A stretch of 64,000 bases of DNA from Planctomycetota bacterium (GTDB lineage Bacteria; Planctomycetota; Planctomycetia; Planctomycetales; Planctomycetaceae): assembly GCA_003671275.1 (NCBI GenBank), contig QWPB01000084.1, positions 33,491 to 97,490 of the forward strand, in the 5' to 3' direction. Of this stretch, positions 19,029-29,900 are shown in pieces; within the stretch, counting starts at the first letter, position 1; every line of letters starts with the position of its first letter. The translations under genes and the position numbers were made by a program. Under the pieces are notes generated by a model, which saw nothing but the letters and a program-made list of their open reading frames with translations, ran no database searches and was not told the origin of the DNA.

Positions 19029-20012
19029 ATGCATAAGATGTCACTGTTTCGTCGGGTCCTCGCGATGCTGCTGATGGCGACTCCGGCCATCGCGGATGAT
19101 TGTGTCGTCGGCACCGGTTGTGCCACCGGAACCTGTCTGGGTGAGGAGTCTCTGGACGGGGGATGCGGGGCACTGGGATTCGGTTCGTGCCTGATCATCG
19201 ATGACAAGCTGCTGGGGATTTTTGCCCACTCCGATCCGTGTTTTACGGACTTCATCAGCCCGATGACGAACCCGGTCTTCTTCGAAGATCCCCGGACGTT
19301 GACCGAAGCCCGGTTTATTTACCTGAATCATCAGCTGCCCAATGCACTGGGGGGAGACAACGTTCAGGTGATGGCCATGCAGGCCCGGATGGCCCTGACG
19401 GATGACCTGTCAATTATCGCGACCAAGGACGGCTACATCGTCTCGGACAGTCCGCTGATTGAAGACGGCTGGGCCGATGTGTCAGCCGGCCTGAAGTACA
19501 ACCTGTTTAAAGACAGCGAAACCCAAACGATTCTGAGTACTGGTTTCACGTATGAAATGCCGGTCGGCACGAATGAATCGCTCCAGGGGAATGGAGACGG
19601 TGAGTTCAATGTGTTCGTGTCCGGAGGAACTCTGTTGATGGATGGCGTCCATCTGGTCTCGGGAACCGGATTCCGCTTGCCAGTCGACAAGCAGGAAGAA
19701 AACCAGATGTGGTACTGGTCCAATCACATCGATTACCAGTTGGGGAGCAGCGGCATTTATTTGTTCAAGGAAGTGAACTGGTTCCACTATCTGTCGGACG
19801 CGGATGCCTTCCCGGCTCCAATCGGAGGACATGACCTGTTCAATTTGGGGTCCATCAACATGGCCGGTGAGAACCTCGTGACCGGTGCGGTCGGAGCGAA
19901 GTACAAGCCCAGCCAGAACACGGAAGTCGGCGTGGCTTATGAAATGCCGTACTCGGACCGCGAAGATGTGATTAAAGATCGATTCACCTTCGATTTCATC
20001 GTCCGGTATTAG
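19029..20012 (+). CDS. Outer-membrane beta-barrel protein, Cys-rich N terminus
   Basis: 327 residues with a signal peptide (MHKMSLFRRVLAMLLMATPAIA); a second ATG at 19038 would serve equally. The mature N terminus is unusually rich in Cys (seven within about 50 residues, e.g. CVVGTGCATGTC). Alternating strands and a C-terminal aromatic residue (FDFIVRY) fit an outer-membrane barrel. No known pore family recognised. A strong terminator follows, so it is a single-gene unit. Confidence 0.7.
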   Translation: MHKMSLFRRVLAMLLMATPAIADDCVVGTGCATGTCLGEESLDGGCGALGFGSCLIIDDKLLGIFAHSDPCFTDFISPMTNPVFFEDPRTLTEARFIYLNHQLPNALGGDNVQVMAMQARMALTDDLSIIATKDGYIVSDSPLIEDGWADVSAGLKYNLFKDSETQTILSTGFTYEMPVGTNESLQGNGDGEFNVFVSGGTLLMDGVHLVSGTGFRLPVDKQEENQMWYWSNHIDYQLGSSGIYLFKEVNWFHYLSDADAFPAPIGGHDLFNLGSINMAGENLVTGAVGAKYKPSQNTEVGVAYEMPYSDREDVIKDRFTFDFIVRY

Positions 20013-20068
20013 GTTTCGATACCGTGTCGAGCATCCCGGTGGGTACGAGCGATTAATCGCGGCAGGCC

Positions 20069-20100
20069 GAAAACACCCCGATCACCATCGGGGTGTTTTC
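20069..20100 (+). terminator. Perfect 14-bp terminator hairpin
   Basis: Arms GAAAACACCCCGAT (20069-20082) and ATCGGGGTGTTTTC (20087-20100) with loop CACC, 57 bases after the barrel gene. The T-run is inside the right arm and the A-run inside the left, so it can act in both directions and may also serve the convergent glycosyltransferase gene ending at 20120. Confidence 0.85.
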
Positions 20101-20119
20101 TTTGAACCATGGGGCATCA

Positions 20120-21325
20120 TCAGCGGGGCCAGATCAGCGGAACGATCAGATCGCTGCGGTAGAACAGGATCACCGCCACAAACCCATGCAGCCATTCCAG
20201 CCCCAATCCGAGCCACGCGATGAGGGGAATCGCCCGGCCTGCCTGACGCCGGTCCTGAGCCGCCAGCACCCATAAACAGGCTGTCGCCGGGGATACCAGA
20301 ATGATATATCGCAATAGCTTGGAATAACCGATGGCCCCCAGCCCGGCGATCACCGCCACCACCACTCCGATCCAGATTCCCAAGGCCCATGCGATCTTCC
20401 CGAGACGACCTTGCGGTGGCTGTCGCCAGAGCATGTACAGCGCACTGGGCAGCGTGGACATCACGCATGTCAGCAGGGGGAAGTAGATCCACCACTTACG
20501 CTCATCTGTCAGATACCGGACATACGCATTGTTCGCGATCAGTTCCGGATGAGGTCGGCCAGCCCACGTTGGAAACGGGCTGCCGAGCACTCGCCATTGC
20601 CAGACTAACCAAGGAACACACAGCACGCCGATCGTCATCGTCATGACCAGAACGGGGCCCCAGACGATCCGGCGGCGGCACGCCCAGCTGACCAGATAGA
20701 TTCCCGGTAAGGCCAGCACCGCATGCAGCTTCGTCCAGCAGGCCATCGTGAAAATCAGACCGGCCAGCCAGCCTCCGGACAGGCTGCGGCGTCGGCAGGC
20801 ATCGACGCAGATGGTGGCCGCCAGCGTGGCCCAGGCGGTCTGCGGTCCATCCAGCCAGAGATGCGTGCTGACATGGGCCATAATCGGCGACAGAGCCACC
20901 GTCATGCAGGCGATCGTGAACAGTGTGTGGTCAAGACGGCCAGCTGTCTGTCGGATGAGTCGTAACGTGGCCCAGTAGAACACGCCAAATAGGGCCCACT
21001 GGGCCAGTCCAAACCCAGCGGTTCCAAAGAGCAGATAGAACCCCCAGAACACCGCCAGCCCCCCTGGCGGATGAAAGAACATCGGCTGATCGTATTGCTC
21101 TCGAATCAGCCAGGGTTCATTCAGGATGGGATGTCCCCGCAGGGTGTAGCCTTGGCCTGCTGCCAATTGCTCGACGAGTGCCCGATAGATTTTTTCATCG
21201 TTCTCGCGTGGCTCATCGCGAAAGACCGACAGCCGGATCACAAGTGCCAGTCCGAATACAATCCATGCGATCCAGCGTTGATACCGCCGGGCGGTTGAAA
21301 GCGAGTTCTCCGTTGGGGCTGTCAT
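20120..21325 (-). CDS. GT39/ArnT-like membrane glycosyltransferase
   Basis: 401 residues with about nine to ten hydrophobic spans. The first luminal loop after span 1 holds DEPRENDEKIYRALVEQL, matching the acidic loop of GT-C glycosyltransferases (PMT/ArnT family), followed by FFHPPGGLAVFW. The C-terminal periplasmic domain seen in ArnT is missing. Predicted to transfer a sugar from a lipid-phosphate carrier; acceptor unknown. Convergent with the barrel gene, sharing its terminator. Confidence 0.78.
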   Translation of the reverse strand: MTAPTENSLSTARRYQRWIAWIVFGLALVIRLSVFRDEPRENDEKIYRALVEQLAAGQGYTLRGHPILNEPWLIREQYDQPMFFHPPGGLAVFWGFYLLFGTAGFGLAQWALFGVFYWATLRLIRQTAGRLDHTLFTIACMTVALSPIMAHVSTHLWLDGPQTAWATLAATICVDACRRRSLSGGWLAGLIFTMACWTKLHAVLALPGIYLVSWACRRRIVWGPVLVMTMTIGVLCVPWLVWQWRVLGSPFPTWAGRPHPELIANNAYVRYLTDERKWWIYFPLLTCVMSTLPSALYMLWRQPPQGRLGKIAWALGIWIGVVVAVIAGLGAIGYSKLLRYIILVSPATACLWVLAAQDRRQAGRAIPLIAWLGLGLEWLHGFVAVILFYRSDLIVPLIWPR

Positions 21326-21671
21326 GGGATGATCCGGCGTTCAGAACTCAGTCGACCTGGGCGGAGCGGTGGCATCGTAGACGATCACCGCTTGCCCGGC
21401 ATCCCGAGATATCTGGGGAAATTCACAGGCGGCGGGCCGACTCGTGGTCAACTCGTGGATAGCCCCGAATCGTCACCCACTGTCAGTCGGCAGGCTGGAG
21501 TATCGTTTTGTTTGTTGCGAAGCAGCCGGGGAAGACGCCACAGACTTCGGCCAGTTTCGATGCGTTGGCAGTCAGGGTGAGGCGATCATTCCGGGTTGGA
21601 AGGAGCGATTGCTACACTACGGCGACACTCATTCCACTCCTCCCTGTGAACGCCTTGACGGCGACATTCCC
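21326..21671. other. Divergent intergenic region, 346 bases
   Basis: Between the glycosyltransferase and apgM. The apgM frame is open further upstream to 21444 but the sequence there is not protein-like. A TACACT (21613-21618), like the -10 proposed for rpmE2, lies 54 bases before apgM. Nothing else seen. Confidence 0.4.
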
Positions 21672-22880
21672 ATGTCCGACATACACGCTCTCACTCGACA
21701 ACTGCAAAAAGACAACGGTTCGAAGATCGTTCTACTGGTCTCCGACGGGCTGGGGGGCCTCCCGCTGGAACCGGGCGGATTGACGGAGCTGGAATCCGCG
21801 AAGACGCCGAACCTCGACAAGCTGGCCCAGCAGGCGGAACTGGGCTTGAGTACGCCCGTGCTGCCGGGGATTACTCCGGGCAGCGGGCCAGGGCACCTGG
21901 GCCTGTTTGGTTATGACCCCCTGGAGTACAAGATCGGTCGCGGTGTACTCGAAGCACTCGGCATCGACTTCGACCTCGGTCCGAACGATGTGGCCATTCG
22001 TGGCAACTACTGTACTCTCGACGCCGCAGGGAATATCAGTGACCGCCGTGCGGGACGCATCTCCAGTGAAGCTGCCGCTCCGCTGTGCGAAAAGCTCGAC
22101 AAGATCAAGATTCCCGGTGTGGAGCTGTTCGTTCGGCATGTGCAGGAATACCGGCTGGTGATCGTCTTCCGAGCGGCAGGTCTGCAGGGCGATGTGGCAG
22201 ACACCGACCCGCAGAAGACTGGTGTTCCGCCACTCGATCCGGTGGCTCGCAGTGCCGGTTCGCAGAAGACGGCGGACGTGGCCAGGGAGTTCCTGCGGCA
22301 GGCTCGCGAGATCCTCAAGAACGACGCCCCCGCCAACTTTCTCACACTACGCGGGATCGACTGCAAGCCGCAGATCCCTCCGTTCCAAGAGGTCTATGGG
22401 ACCAAGGCGGCGGCCCTCGCGGTCTACCCGATGTATCGCGGTCTGGCCCGGTTGGTCAGTATGGATATCCTCGATGCGGGGCAAAGCCTCGATACTCAGT
22501 GTGAACGTTTGAAGGAGAACTGGGAGAAGTACGACTTCTTCTTCGTTCACTTCAAGTACACCGACTCTGCGGGCGAGGATGGAAACTTCGCCAGGAAGGT
22601 CGCCAAAATCGAGGAACTCGATGCCGCGATCCCCAAGATCATGGCTCTCAAGCCCGACACCCTGATCGTCACCGGCGACCATAGCACCCCCTGTAAGATG
22701 AAGTCGCACAGCTGGCACCCGGTGCCGACGATGATCGTGTCGGACAACTGCCGGTACGATGGCTCGACGGCGTTTGGCGAAAAGCAGTGTCGAATGGGCG
22801 GGCTGGGGATGTTCGAGGCTCGACACCTGATGCTGCTGGCACTGGCGCACGCCGGGCGGCTGGAGAAGTACGGAGCGTAG
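21672..22880 (+). CDS. apgM: 2,3-bisphosphoglycerate-independent phosphoglycerate mutase, archaeal type
   Basis: 402 residues. Start at 21672 (MSDIHALTRQL). N-terminal metal motif VLLVSDGLGG with catalytic region PGSGPGHLGLFGYDP, then YPMYRGLARL, HFKYTDSAGEDGNF and TGDHSTPCKMKSHSWHPVP, all hallmarks of the ApgM branch of the alkaline phosphatase superfamily. Interconverts 3- and 2-phosphoglycerate in glycolysis. The archaeal-type form is known in various bacteria. Confidence 0.95.
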   Translation: MSDIHALTRQLQKDNGSKIVLLVSDGLGGLPLEPGGLTELESAKTPNLDKLAQQAELGLSTPVLPGITPGSGPGHLGLFGYDPLEYKIGRGVLEALGIDFDLGPNDVAIRGNYCTLDAAGNISDRRAGRISSEAAAPLCEKLDKIKIPGVELFVRHVQEYRLVIVFRAAGLQGDVADTDPQKTGVPPLDPVARSAGSQKTADVAREFLRQAREILKNDAPANFLTLRGIDCKPQIPPFQEVYGTKAAALAVYPMYRGLARLVSMDILDAGQSLDTQCERLKENWEKYDFFFVHFKYTDSAGEDGNFARKVAKIEELDAAIPKIMALKPDTLIVTGDHSTPCKMKSHSWHPVPTMIVSDNCRYDGSTAFGEKQCRMGGLGMFEARHLMLLALAHAGRLEKYGA

Positions 22881-23392
22881 TCGTCATCCCTCGAGAGGCC
22901 GGGGGCAAGGGCTCATGTCGCGGCAAGCGTCCTGAGCCCTGTGCTCGCAGTGGGGCTCCGTGGCGTTGCTTGGTCACTGCCGATTGGATTCTTCATTCAG
23001 CGTGAGGAGCCCACTCCTGGGAGGGGGCATCCTGCCCTTAAAACGCGTGCTCGGACCTCTGCGGGTTCCCCTTGTTATTGACCGATATCCGCCAGATACG
23101 ATTGTAACGAGATTACGGAGCGTACCGATCAGGTCGAGTTCGGGTACTTTTCCGTCAGTTGAATGCCTCTTCTTGCGGTTACCACTCGCGTTGAGGCGAT
23201 GAGTTGGGCGATTCTTCTTACCGGTGAGACTGCGCAAAGTCGGTGGATCATATCCGTTGTCGCGATTCGTCAAGATTTCGGGAAAGCGTTGATCCGCCGG
23301 GAGAGCCTTTACGTTGAACCCAATGACTGGTTGGTGATGACAGCCTCGGATGGAGGCTGTTCGTCCACCAGAAATGAAGGCGAGAAATTGAC
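22881..23392. other. Intergenic region, 512 bases
   Basis: Between apgM and the first SPFH gene on the same strand. Short overlapping frames exist, none with convincing codon pattern or ribosome site. GC-rich imperfect repeats occur near 22890-23040. No RNA gene recognised. Confidence 0.45.
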
Positions 23393-24967
23393 ATGGCAGA
23401 ATTTCCGACGTTTCCTCTGCGCGGCGCCAAGAAGCGTCCCCAGCTGGCGGCTCCGCTGATGCTGTTTCTGGTTTTTCTGCTCTGTGGGATGACCTGGATG
23501 GTTTACTCCAGCTTCCGGATTGATGTGGGGCAGGGGGAGATGGCGATCCTGGTCCATAAGGTCGGAAAGGATATTCCCAACGGCGAGGAGGTCGCCCCCA
23601 CGGAGGAGTACAAGGGGGTGCAGCGGAAGGTGCTGACCGAAGGCCGCTATTTTTACAACCCCTACTCGTGGTCATGGGAAGTCAAAAAGCAGGTGGAGAT
23701 CCCCCCGGGCAAGATCGGGGTCAAGGTCAGCTTGACGGGCAAGGACTTGGGATATGGGGAGTTCCTGGCTCGCGTCGACGAGAAGGGGGAGGCCACGACC
23801 AAGGGGATCATGCCCGGCATTCTCAATCCCGGTCGCTATCCGCTGAACCCGTACCTGTACGCCATCGAGGAAGCGGAACCGGTCACAATTGAGGCCGGAT
23901 TCAAGGGAATTGTCACCAACCTGGCTGGGCCGCTGCCGAAGAAGCCGAACGAACTTCTCGTCGATCCGGGCGAGCGCGGAATGCAGAAGATCGCCTTGGA
24001 GCCGGGAACACACCCGGTCAATCCCTACCTGGTCCGCATCAACAAGGTCGACTGCCGCAGCCAGCGGTTCAATCTCGGCGAAGAAGGAGATATGGGCTTC
24101 CCCTCCAAAGACGGCTTCTGGGTCAGCCTGGACGGGATTATTGAGTTCCGCGTCAACCCGGAAAAGGCAGCCGAGGTCTATGTTGTGTTTAACCAGATCG
24201 ATAATGGAGACGCCATCGACGAAGAGATCGTTCGCACGGTCATCATGCCCAACGCGCGCAGCTTCTGCCGGCTCCAAGGGTCCAATTCCTCGGGCCGTGA
24301 CTTTATTCAGGGGACCTCCCGCACGCAGTTCCAGACCGCGTTTGAGACTTCGATGAAGGAAGCCTGCGAGCCGCTGGGGATTGAGGTCATCCAATCGCTC
24401 GTTACCAAGATTCGCCCACCTCAACAGATCGCCACTCCGGTCCGCGAGCGAGAAATTGCCAAGCAGCAGGAACTCCAATACCAGCAGCAGATCCTGCAAC
24501 AGGAGTCGGAACAGAAGCTCGCTGTCGAGAAGGCGATGGTGCTCCAGAAGCAGGCTCTCGTGGCTGCGGAACAAGATGTCGTTAAGGTGACGACCAAGGC
24601 CAAACAGGAACAGCAGGTGGCACTGACGAAGGCTCAGGAACAACTCGCTGTCGCTCAGTTGAAGCTCGACGCCTCGATCGACGAAGCGGCGGCGATGGAA
24701 GCCAAAGGCAAAGCGGCTGCTGACGTGATCCGGTTCGAGAACGAAGCCGAGTCCGCAGGCTGGAAAAAGGCGGTCGAGTCATTCAGCGGAGATGGCCAAG
24801 CCTACGCCCAGTACGTGCTGTACCAGAAACTGGCTGCGTCGTATCGCCGGATCATGGTCAACACGGCGGACAGCCCGATCATGAAGATCTTCGACGACTT
24901 CGCGGAGGCCAGTTCACCAGAGGCGAAGCCGAAGGCCGAGCTGCAACCGACCACAACCACACCGTAG
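23393..24967 (+). CDS. SPFH/band 7 protein with vault-like N-terminal repeats (copy 1)
   Basis: 524 residues. One membrane span (about 21-40), then three repeats of about 55 residues each ending in a G-x-Y/H-x-x-NPY motif (EGRYFYNPY near 83-91, PGRYPLNPYLY near 146-156, PGTHPVNPYLV near 204-214), then an SPFH/band 7 core (about 240-365) and a Gln/Lys-rich coiled coil (about 355-480). Layout: anchor, repeats, SPFH, coiled coil. Likely forms a large ring or cage on the membrane. ATG at 23393 follows GGCGAGA. A second, related protein follows. Confidence 0.85.
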   Translation: MAEFPTFPLRGAKKRPQLAAPLMLFLVFLLCGMTWMVYSSFRIDVGQGEMAILVHKVGKDIPNGEEVAPTEEYKGVQRKVLTEGRYFYNPYSWSWEVKKQVEIPPGKIGVKVSLTGKDLGYGEFLARVDEKGEATTKGIMPGILNPGRYPLNPYLYAIEEAEPVTIEAGFKGIVTNLAGPLPKKPNELLVDPGERGMQKIALEPGTHPVNPYLVRINKVDCRSQRFNLGEEGDMGFPSKDGFWVSLDGIIEFRVNPEKAAEVYVVFNQIDNGDAIDEEIVRTVIMPNARSFCRLQGSNSSGRDFIQGTSRTQFQTAFETSMKEACEPLGIEVIQSLVTKIRPPQQIATPVREREIAKQQELQYQQQILQQESEQKLAVEKAMVLQKQALVAAEQDVVKVTTKAKQEQQVALTKAQEQLAVAQLKLDASIDEAAAMEAKGKAAADVIRFENEAESAGWKKAVESFSGDGQAYAQYVLYQKLAASYRRIMVNTADSPIMKIFDDFAEASSPEAKPKAELQPTTTTP

Positions 24968-25066
24968 CCTCCGACGGAGGCGAGGCTCCTGCCGAGCCGC
25001 GTGCGAGATTGGACGTTATTCCGCCACTCGCGGCTCAGCAGGAGCTTCGCCCTCCCTCACGACTCG
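24968..25066. repeat. Inverted-repeat element, copy 1 of a dispersed family
   Basis: Between the two SPFH genes, an arm around 24977-25000 (GGCGAGGCTCCTGCCGAGCC) pairs with 25029-25055 (CGGCTCAGCAGGAGCTTCGC). The same arm sequence recurs at 30474-30503 and 31238-31260. Confidence 0.6.
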
Positions 25067-25107
25067 CACTTTTCAACACTCCACCATCCTCCCCTCGGGA
25101 GTTTCCC

Positions 25108-26757
25108 ATGAGTACCGACAATCCCTCCTCTCGCTTCTCGCGGGGCTTGATCGCCCTCGGGCTGTCGACACTGTTCTTGGGCGCGATCGGGTTGGAGATG
25201 TTCCACTGGATCTTCAATCGGGTCTATGTGCCGCAGGGGGCCAGCCTGGTGGTGCGGTACAAGGGACCGCCGTTGCCGTTCCTGCCGGGGCGCAAGCCTG
25301 TCGCTACTGCGGGACAGTTCGCCCAAGTCGATGCGAATGGCAACCCGCTGGAAGTCGGCATTCTCAAAGAAATGCGTGGCCCCGGTCGCCATTTTTTCTG
25401 GGTCGGATGGTGGGAGACCACGCTCGTGACCGACACGACGATCAAGCCGGGTGAACTGGCCCTCGTCTCCAGCAAGATGGGCAATGACCTGAAAGACGGG
25501 CAATTCCTGGTCGATGGCGAGATCGACGAGACCCAGGAAAAGGGAACGCTGCGCAAGGTCTTCGGTCCCGGCACCTACCGCATCAACACATATGCCTATG
25601 ACGTGAAGATCATCCAAGAGGAGTCGATCACCTCCGGCCTGCAAACCAAACACTCCGGCTGGGTGAGTATTCCCACTGGATATGTGGGCGTTGTCACGAA
25701 CCTGACCGATAACACGCTCACCCAGGCCAAGGCAGGGATTCAGGACAATGTACTTCAACCCGGCCTGTACCCTGTGAATCCCCGCGAACAGCAGATCGAC
25801 ATTATCGGGGTCGGGTATGCCGAGAAGTCGGTGAAGTCGAACCTTGTCAGCCGCGATGGTGTGCCGGTTTTGGATGACAGTGGCGAGCCGACGGTGATGG
25901 ACGACGACGCCGGGATCACGTTTCCCTCCAGTGATGGTTTCAAGATTCACATGGACTTCACCGCCGTTTGGGGCATCATGCCCGATCAGGCTCCCGACGT
26001 GATCCGCAAGTTCGGCAACCTCGAAGCCGTCGAGGCCAAGGTCGTCATCCCACAGATCGAGAGCTTGTGCCGCAACAAGGGGTCGTCGCTGGGAGCGGTC
26101 GACCTGCTCGTGGGTGACACGCGTCGTAAGTTTCAAGACGACGTGTCCGACTCGTTCCACAAGATTCTCGAAGACAAAGACCTGACTCTGCTGCACGGCT
26201 TTGTCCGTAACATTCACATCCCGCAAGAGGTCCGTAAACCGATTCAGGAAAGCTTCCTGGCCGACGAACTGACCCTCACCCGTAATCAGGAACAGCTGAC
26301 CACGCTCACCGAAGGTCAGCTCCGCGAAGCCGAGAAGAAAGTCGAACTCGAAGAGGAACGGATCAAGGCGGAGACCATGAAGCTCGTTGCCGAGGCGGTC
26401 GCCGAAGGGGCCAAGACCGCGGAAGAAACCAAGGCCGAAACCGCCAAGCAAGTGGCCACCGTGGCCCGCGAGACCGCGGAACTCGACGCCCAGGCCACCG
26501 TGACCCTCGGCCGGGCGACCGCCAGCGTCAAACAACAGAGTGCTGAGGCCAAGTCCGAGCTGTTCAAGCTGGCAGTTGACGCTTTCGGCTCGGGCAAAGC
26601 CTACAACCAATGGGTCTTCGCGACGGGCCTGCCCGAGGACATCCAGCTCGACCTGTTCTACGCGGGGGAAGGGACTCTCTGGACCGACCTCAAGGGTTTT
26701 AGCGACGTGATGCTCGGACGGGAGACGCAGCAGCGCCCGATGCCGACGCGGAAATAA
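25108..26757 (+). CDS. SPFH/band 7 protein with vault-like N-terminal repeats (copy 2)
   Basis: 549 residues from the ATG at 25108 (MSTDNPSSRF). One membrane span (about 12-36), three divergent repeats (endings GPGRHFF near 91-97, GPGTYRINTYAYDV near 153-166, QPGLYPVNP near 217-225), SPFH core (about 270-400) and a long Glu/Lys/Ala coiled coil (about 405-515). It is a diverged paralogue of the upstream protein with the same domain order, 140 bases downstream and probably co-transcribed; the two may form a hetero-oligomer. Confidence 0.85.
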   Translation: MSTDNPSSRFSRGLIALGLSTLFLGAIGLEMFHWIFNRVYVPQGASLVVRYKGPPLPFLPGRKPVATAGQFAQVDANGNPLEVGILKEMRGPGRHFFWVGWWETTLVTDTTIKPGELALVSSKMGNDLKDGQFLVDGEIDETQEKGTLRKVFGPGTYRINTYAYDVKIIQEESITSGLQTKHSGWVSIPTGYVGVVTNLTDNTLTQAKAGIQDNVLQPGLYPVNPREQQIDIIGVGYAEKSVKSNLVSRDGVPVLDDSGEPTVMDDDAGITFPSSDGFKIHMDFTAVWGIMPDQAPDVIRKFGNLEAVEAKVVIPQIESLCRNKGSSLGAVDLLVGDTRRKFQDDVSDSFHKILEDKDLTLLHGFVRNIHIPQEVRKPIQESFLADELTLTRNQEQLTTLTEGQLREAEKKVELEEERIKAETMKLVAEAVAEGAKTAEETKAETAKQVATVARETAELDAQATVTLGRATASVKQQSAEAKSELFKLAVDAFGSGKAYNQWVFATGLPEDIQLDLFYAGEGTLWTDLKGFSDVMLGRETQQRPMPTRK

Positions 26758-26969
26758 GGAGTGGTCACCGGCGTTGTCGCGGGGCGTCCTGGCGCCCCCG
26801 CCTGACCGATGGGATTGGTTACAAATCGCGCCGCCCCGAGGTCATGGTCGCGTGTTGCAATGGCGTCGAAACGGAGATCTCACTGGCGGAGGAATGGGAT
26901 CTCTGCCGGTGACTGGGTGGGCATGAAGGATCGGAAAGCCGCTCCGATCAAGAGGCGGAGCGAACGCCC

Positions 26970-29900
26970 TTACTTCTTTCCCTTTTCCGGGGGGGCAAAG
27001 CCCCGACGCATCGTATTTTCTGTGATGTTCACCGGGATCAGGAACTGCAGCAGGTAGTCACGACCGCCGGCTTTGGTGCCGATTCCCGACATCTTGAAGC
27101 CACCGAACGGCTGTCGCTGAACCAGCGCTCCGGTGATCGGACGGTTCAGATACAGATTTCCGGCTTCCAGCTCGCGTCGGGCTATGTCGAGATGTTTGGG
27201 ACTCCGACTGTAGACGCCAGCGGTCAGGGCGTAGTCGCTCTGGTTGGCGATGTCGATTGCTTCGTCAAAATCTTTGGCACGAATGACACAGAGTACTGGT
27301 CCGAAGATTTCCTGTTGGGCGATCCGGGCATCCGCCGGGACATCGGCGAAGACATGGGGAGCAATAAAGAACCCTTCTTTCGCCAGCGTCTTCACATCCC
27401 CATTGACGATCAGGCGGTGTTCATCGAGTCCAAGGGCCACGAAGTCGTTGATTCGCTTGTAGGCTTCTTCATCGATGACGGGGCCAATCACGGTGCCGGG
27501 GTCTTCTGCCGGACCGACGATCAGCGCTTCGACGGCCTGCTGCAGTCGTGTCAGGAAGGTCTCATAGATTGACCCGTGGACCACCACTCGTGAGCACGCG
27601 CTGCACTTTTGCCCGCTGTAGCTAAAGGCACTGTGGATCACTCCGGTGACCGCTTCATCGAGATCCGCATCCTCGTCGACGATGATGGCATTTTTGCCAC
27701 CCATCTCGGCGATGACGCGCTTGACGCTCGGCTGTTGTCGGGGATCGGTCTCGGCAGCCAGTTTGTTGATGGCCAGCCCGACTTTCTGGGAACCCGTGAA
27801 GGCGATGATGTCGACTTCCGGATGCGACACCAGCGCCGGGCCAACATCTTCACCGATACCCGGCAGATAGTTAACGACTCCGTCCGGAATCCCCGCATCA
27901 CGGAGAATTTCCATGAACTTGGCCGCCACCACGACGGACTGTTCCGCAGGCTTCATGACCACGGTGTTGCCACTGACGAGGGCCGCCACCGTCATTCCGC
28001 ACAGAATCGCGAGTGGGAAATTCCACGGAGCGATCACGACGCAGACACCCCGTGAACGGTAAAAGTAGGCATTCTCCTCGCCCGGCAGATCGCACGGCAG
28101 CGGGGATTCCAGTTCCCGCATCAAATGGGCGTAGTACATGCAGAAGTCGATCGCCTCAGCGATGTCTCCGTCCGCCTCGGCCCAGGACTTCCCGCATTCG
28201 AAGACTTCCCACGCAGCCAGATCGAACCGCTGGTTCCGCATCTCGGCGGCGATGATTTCCAGATAGTCGGCACGCTGCTGGGCCGGGGTCCGGGACCACT
28301 GGCGATAGGCACGCCGTGCCGCCTGGACCGCCTGGTCCGCATGATCGGCACTCGCCGAAGCCGAAGTGCCGACAACCTGTTTCTTATGCGAGGGATTCTT
28401 GGAGGTGATTCGTGCCCGTGTGTCGACGGCTTTGCCGTTGATAACCAGCGGGTACTCGCCGCCCAATTCTTCGGCGACATGATCGATCGCCGCCTGCATC
28501 GCCTCGCGATTCTCCGGCACGCTGAAATCAGTCGGTGGTTCGTTCTGGAATACAGACATCGGCGCGGTCTCAACAGTCACGGTAGCAGCCTTTCGCTCGG
28601 CAGTGATCCGGGCTCCCACTTCTTCCGGATTTCTCAGCAGTTCGTCAATCGGCAAATCGCGGTCGTACGCATGCTTGAGGAATGAATCGTTCGACGAATT
28701 CTCCAGCAGCCGTCGAACCAGATAGGCCATTCCAGGCAGCAACTGCCCGAAGGGGGTATAGATCCGGACACGATGCCCCTGCTCGGCGAACAGCGCCGCC
28801 TGATCGTCCGCCATTCCGTACAGCATCTGGATTTCCCAGGCATGTTGAGGAATGTTTTTGTGTGTGGCATAGGCCAGTGCGTGGGCTAGGCTGCGCAGAT
28901 TGTGGCTGCCGATTTGGGGCCGCAGCCATTCCCGTTCGTCCAGCAGGGTGCGGCTGAGTTTTTCGAAGTTGGCATCGGACTGCCATTTTTCGGTGAAAGC
29001 GGGTGTCTGCCAGCCGCGATTACGTGCGTGAATCGTCTCGTAATCCCAGTACGCCCCCTTGACGAGGCGGATCGAGATTGGGGTACCGCGTTCCGCCACC
29101 CATTCGCGGAACTTCAGAAGGTCGGCCTCCGCATCTGTCAGGTAGGCCTGGATCACAATGCCACAGTCCGACCAGTCGCGGAACTCATCTTCCATCAGCA
29201 CATCCCGAAAGATCTGCTGCGTCAGCCCCTTGTATGCGGACTGCTCCATGTCGACATGGACATAGGCGTCATTTTCGCGTGCTGCCGTCAGGATGGGGCG
29301 CAGCCGGGCCTTGACGGCTTCCGCGCTGCGTACCGGATCGATGGGCTTGAACTGGCAGTAGAGTGCTGACAGTTTGAGCGAGACCTGGCAACGGGGGATG
29401 AACCCCGCTTCATCACGGTCCAGCAGGTCATTGTCGGGCCACTTTTCGACCTGGGGTGACAGATTCCGGATCAGGTCCAGGTATTGCTGCTGATAGGCTT
29501 CGGCTTCGGGTTCGCTGATGACCGCTTCACCCAGCAGGTCGAGTGTGAAGGCCATCCCCTGTCGACGCAGTCGATGGACACTCTGGTACACTTCGTCGGC
29601 GGTGGTCCCGGCGATAAATCGCTCGGCCATCTTGCGGACGTTGTTTCTCGCATTGACTGCCAGTGCCTTGCCGAGCAGTGAATCGGGGTCAGCCACCTCA
29701 AGGGCCAGCCGGGCGGCCAGTGGCAAGTGAGAGTTAACCTCATCGAAGTATTCCTGCAAGTGACGGGCAATCGATTCGCTGGATTTCAGCGTCGGCAGCA
29801 CATCGACAAAGCGGAACATCTGCACTTTGACCGACGCATCCGCCATGGCCCATTCGAGCAGATGATCCAGCCACCACCGTCGGTCAAATATCGTGGGACG

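Noticed and set aside
25057..26610. 517-codon minus-strand frame
   Set aside because: Antisense shadow of the second SPFH gene, caused by its strong codon bias; no recognisable protein motif.
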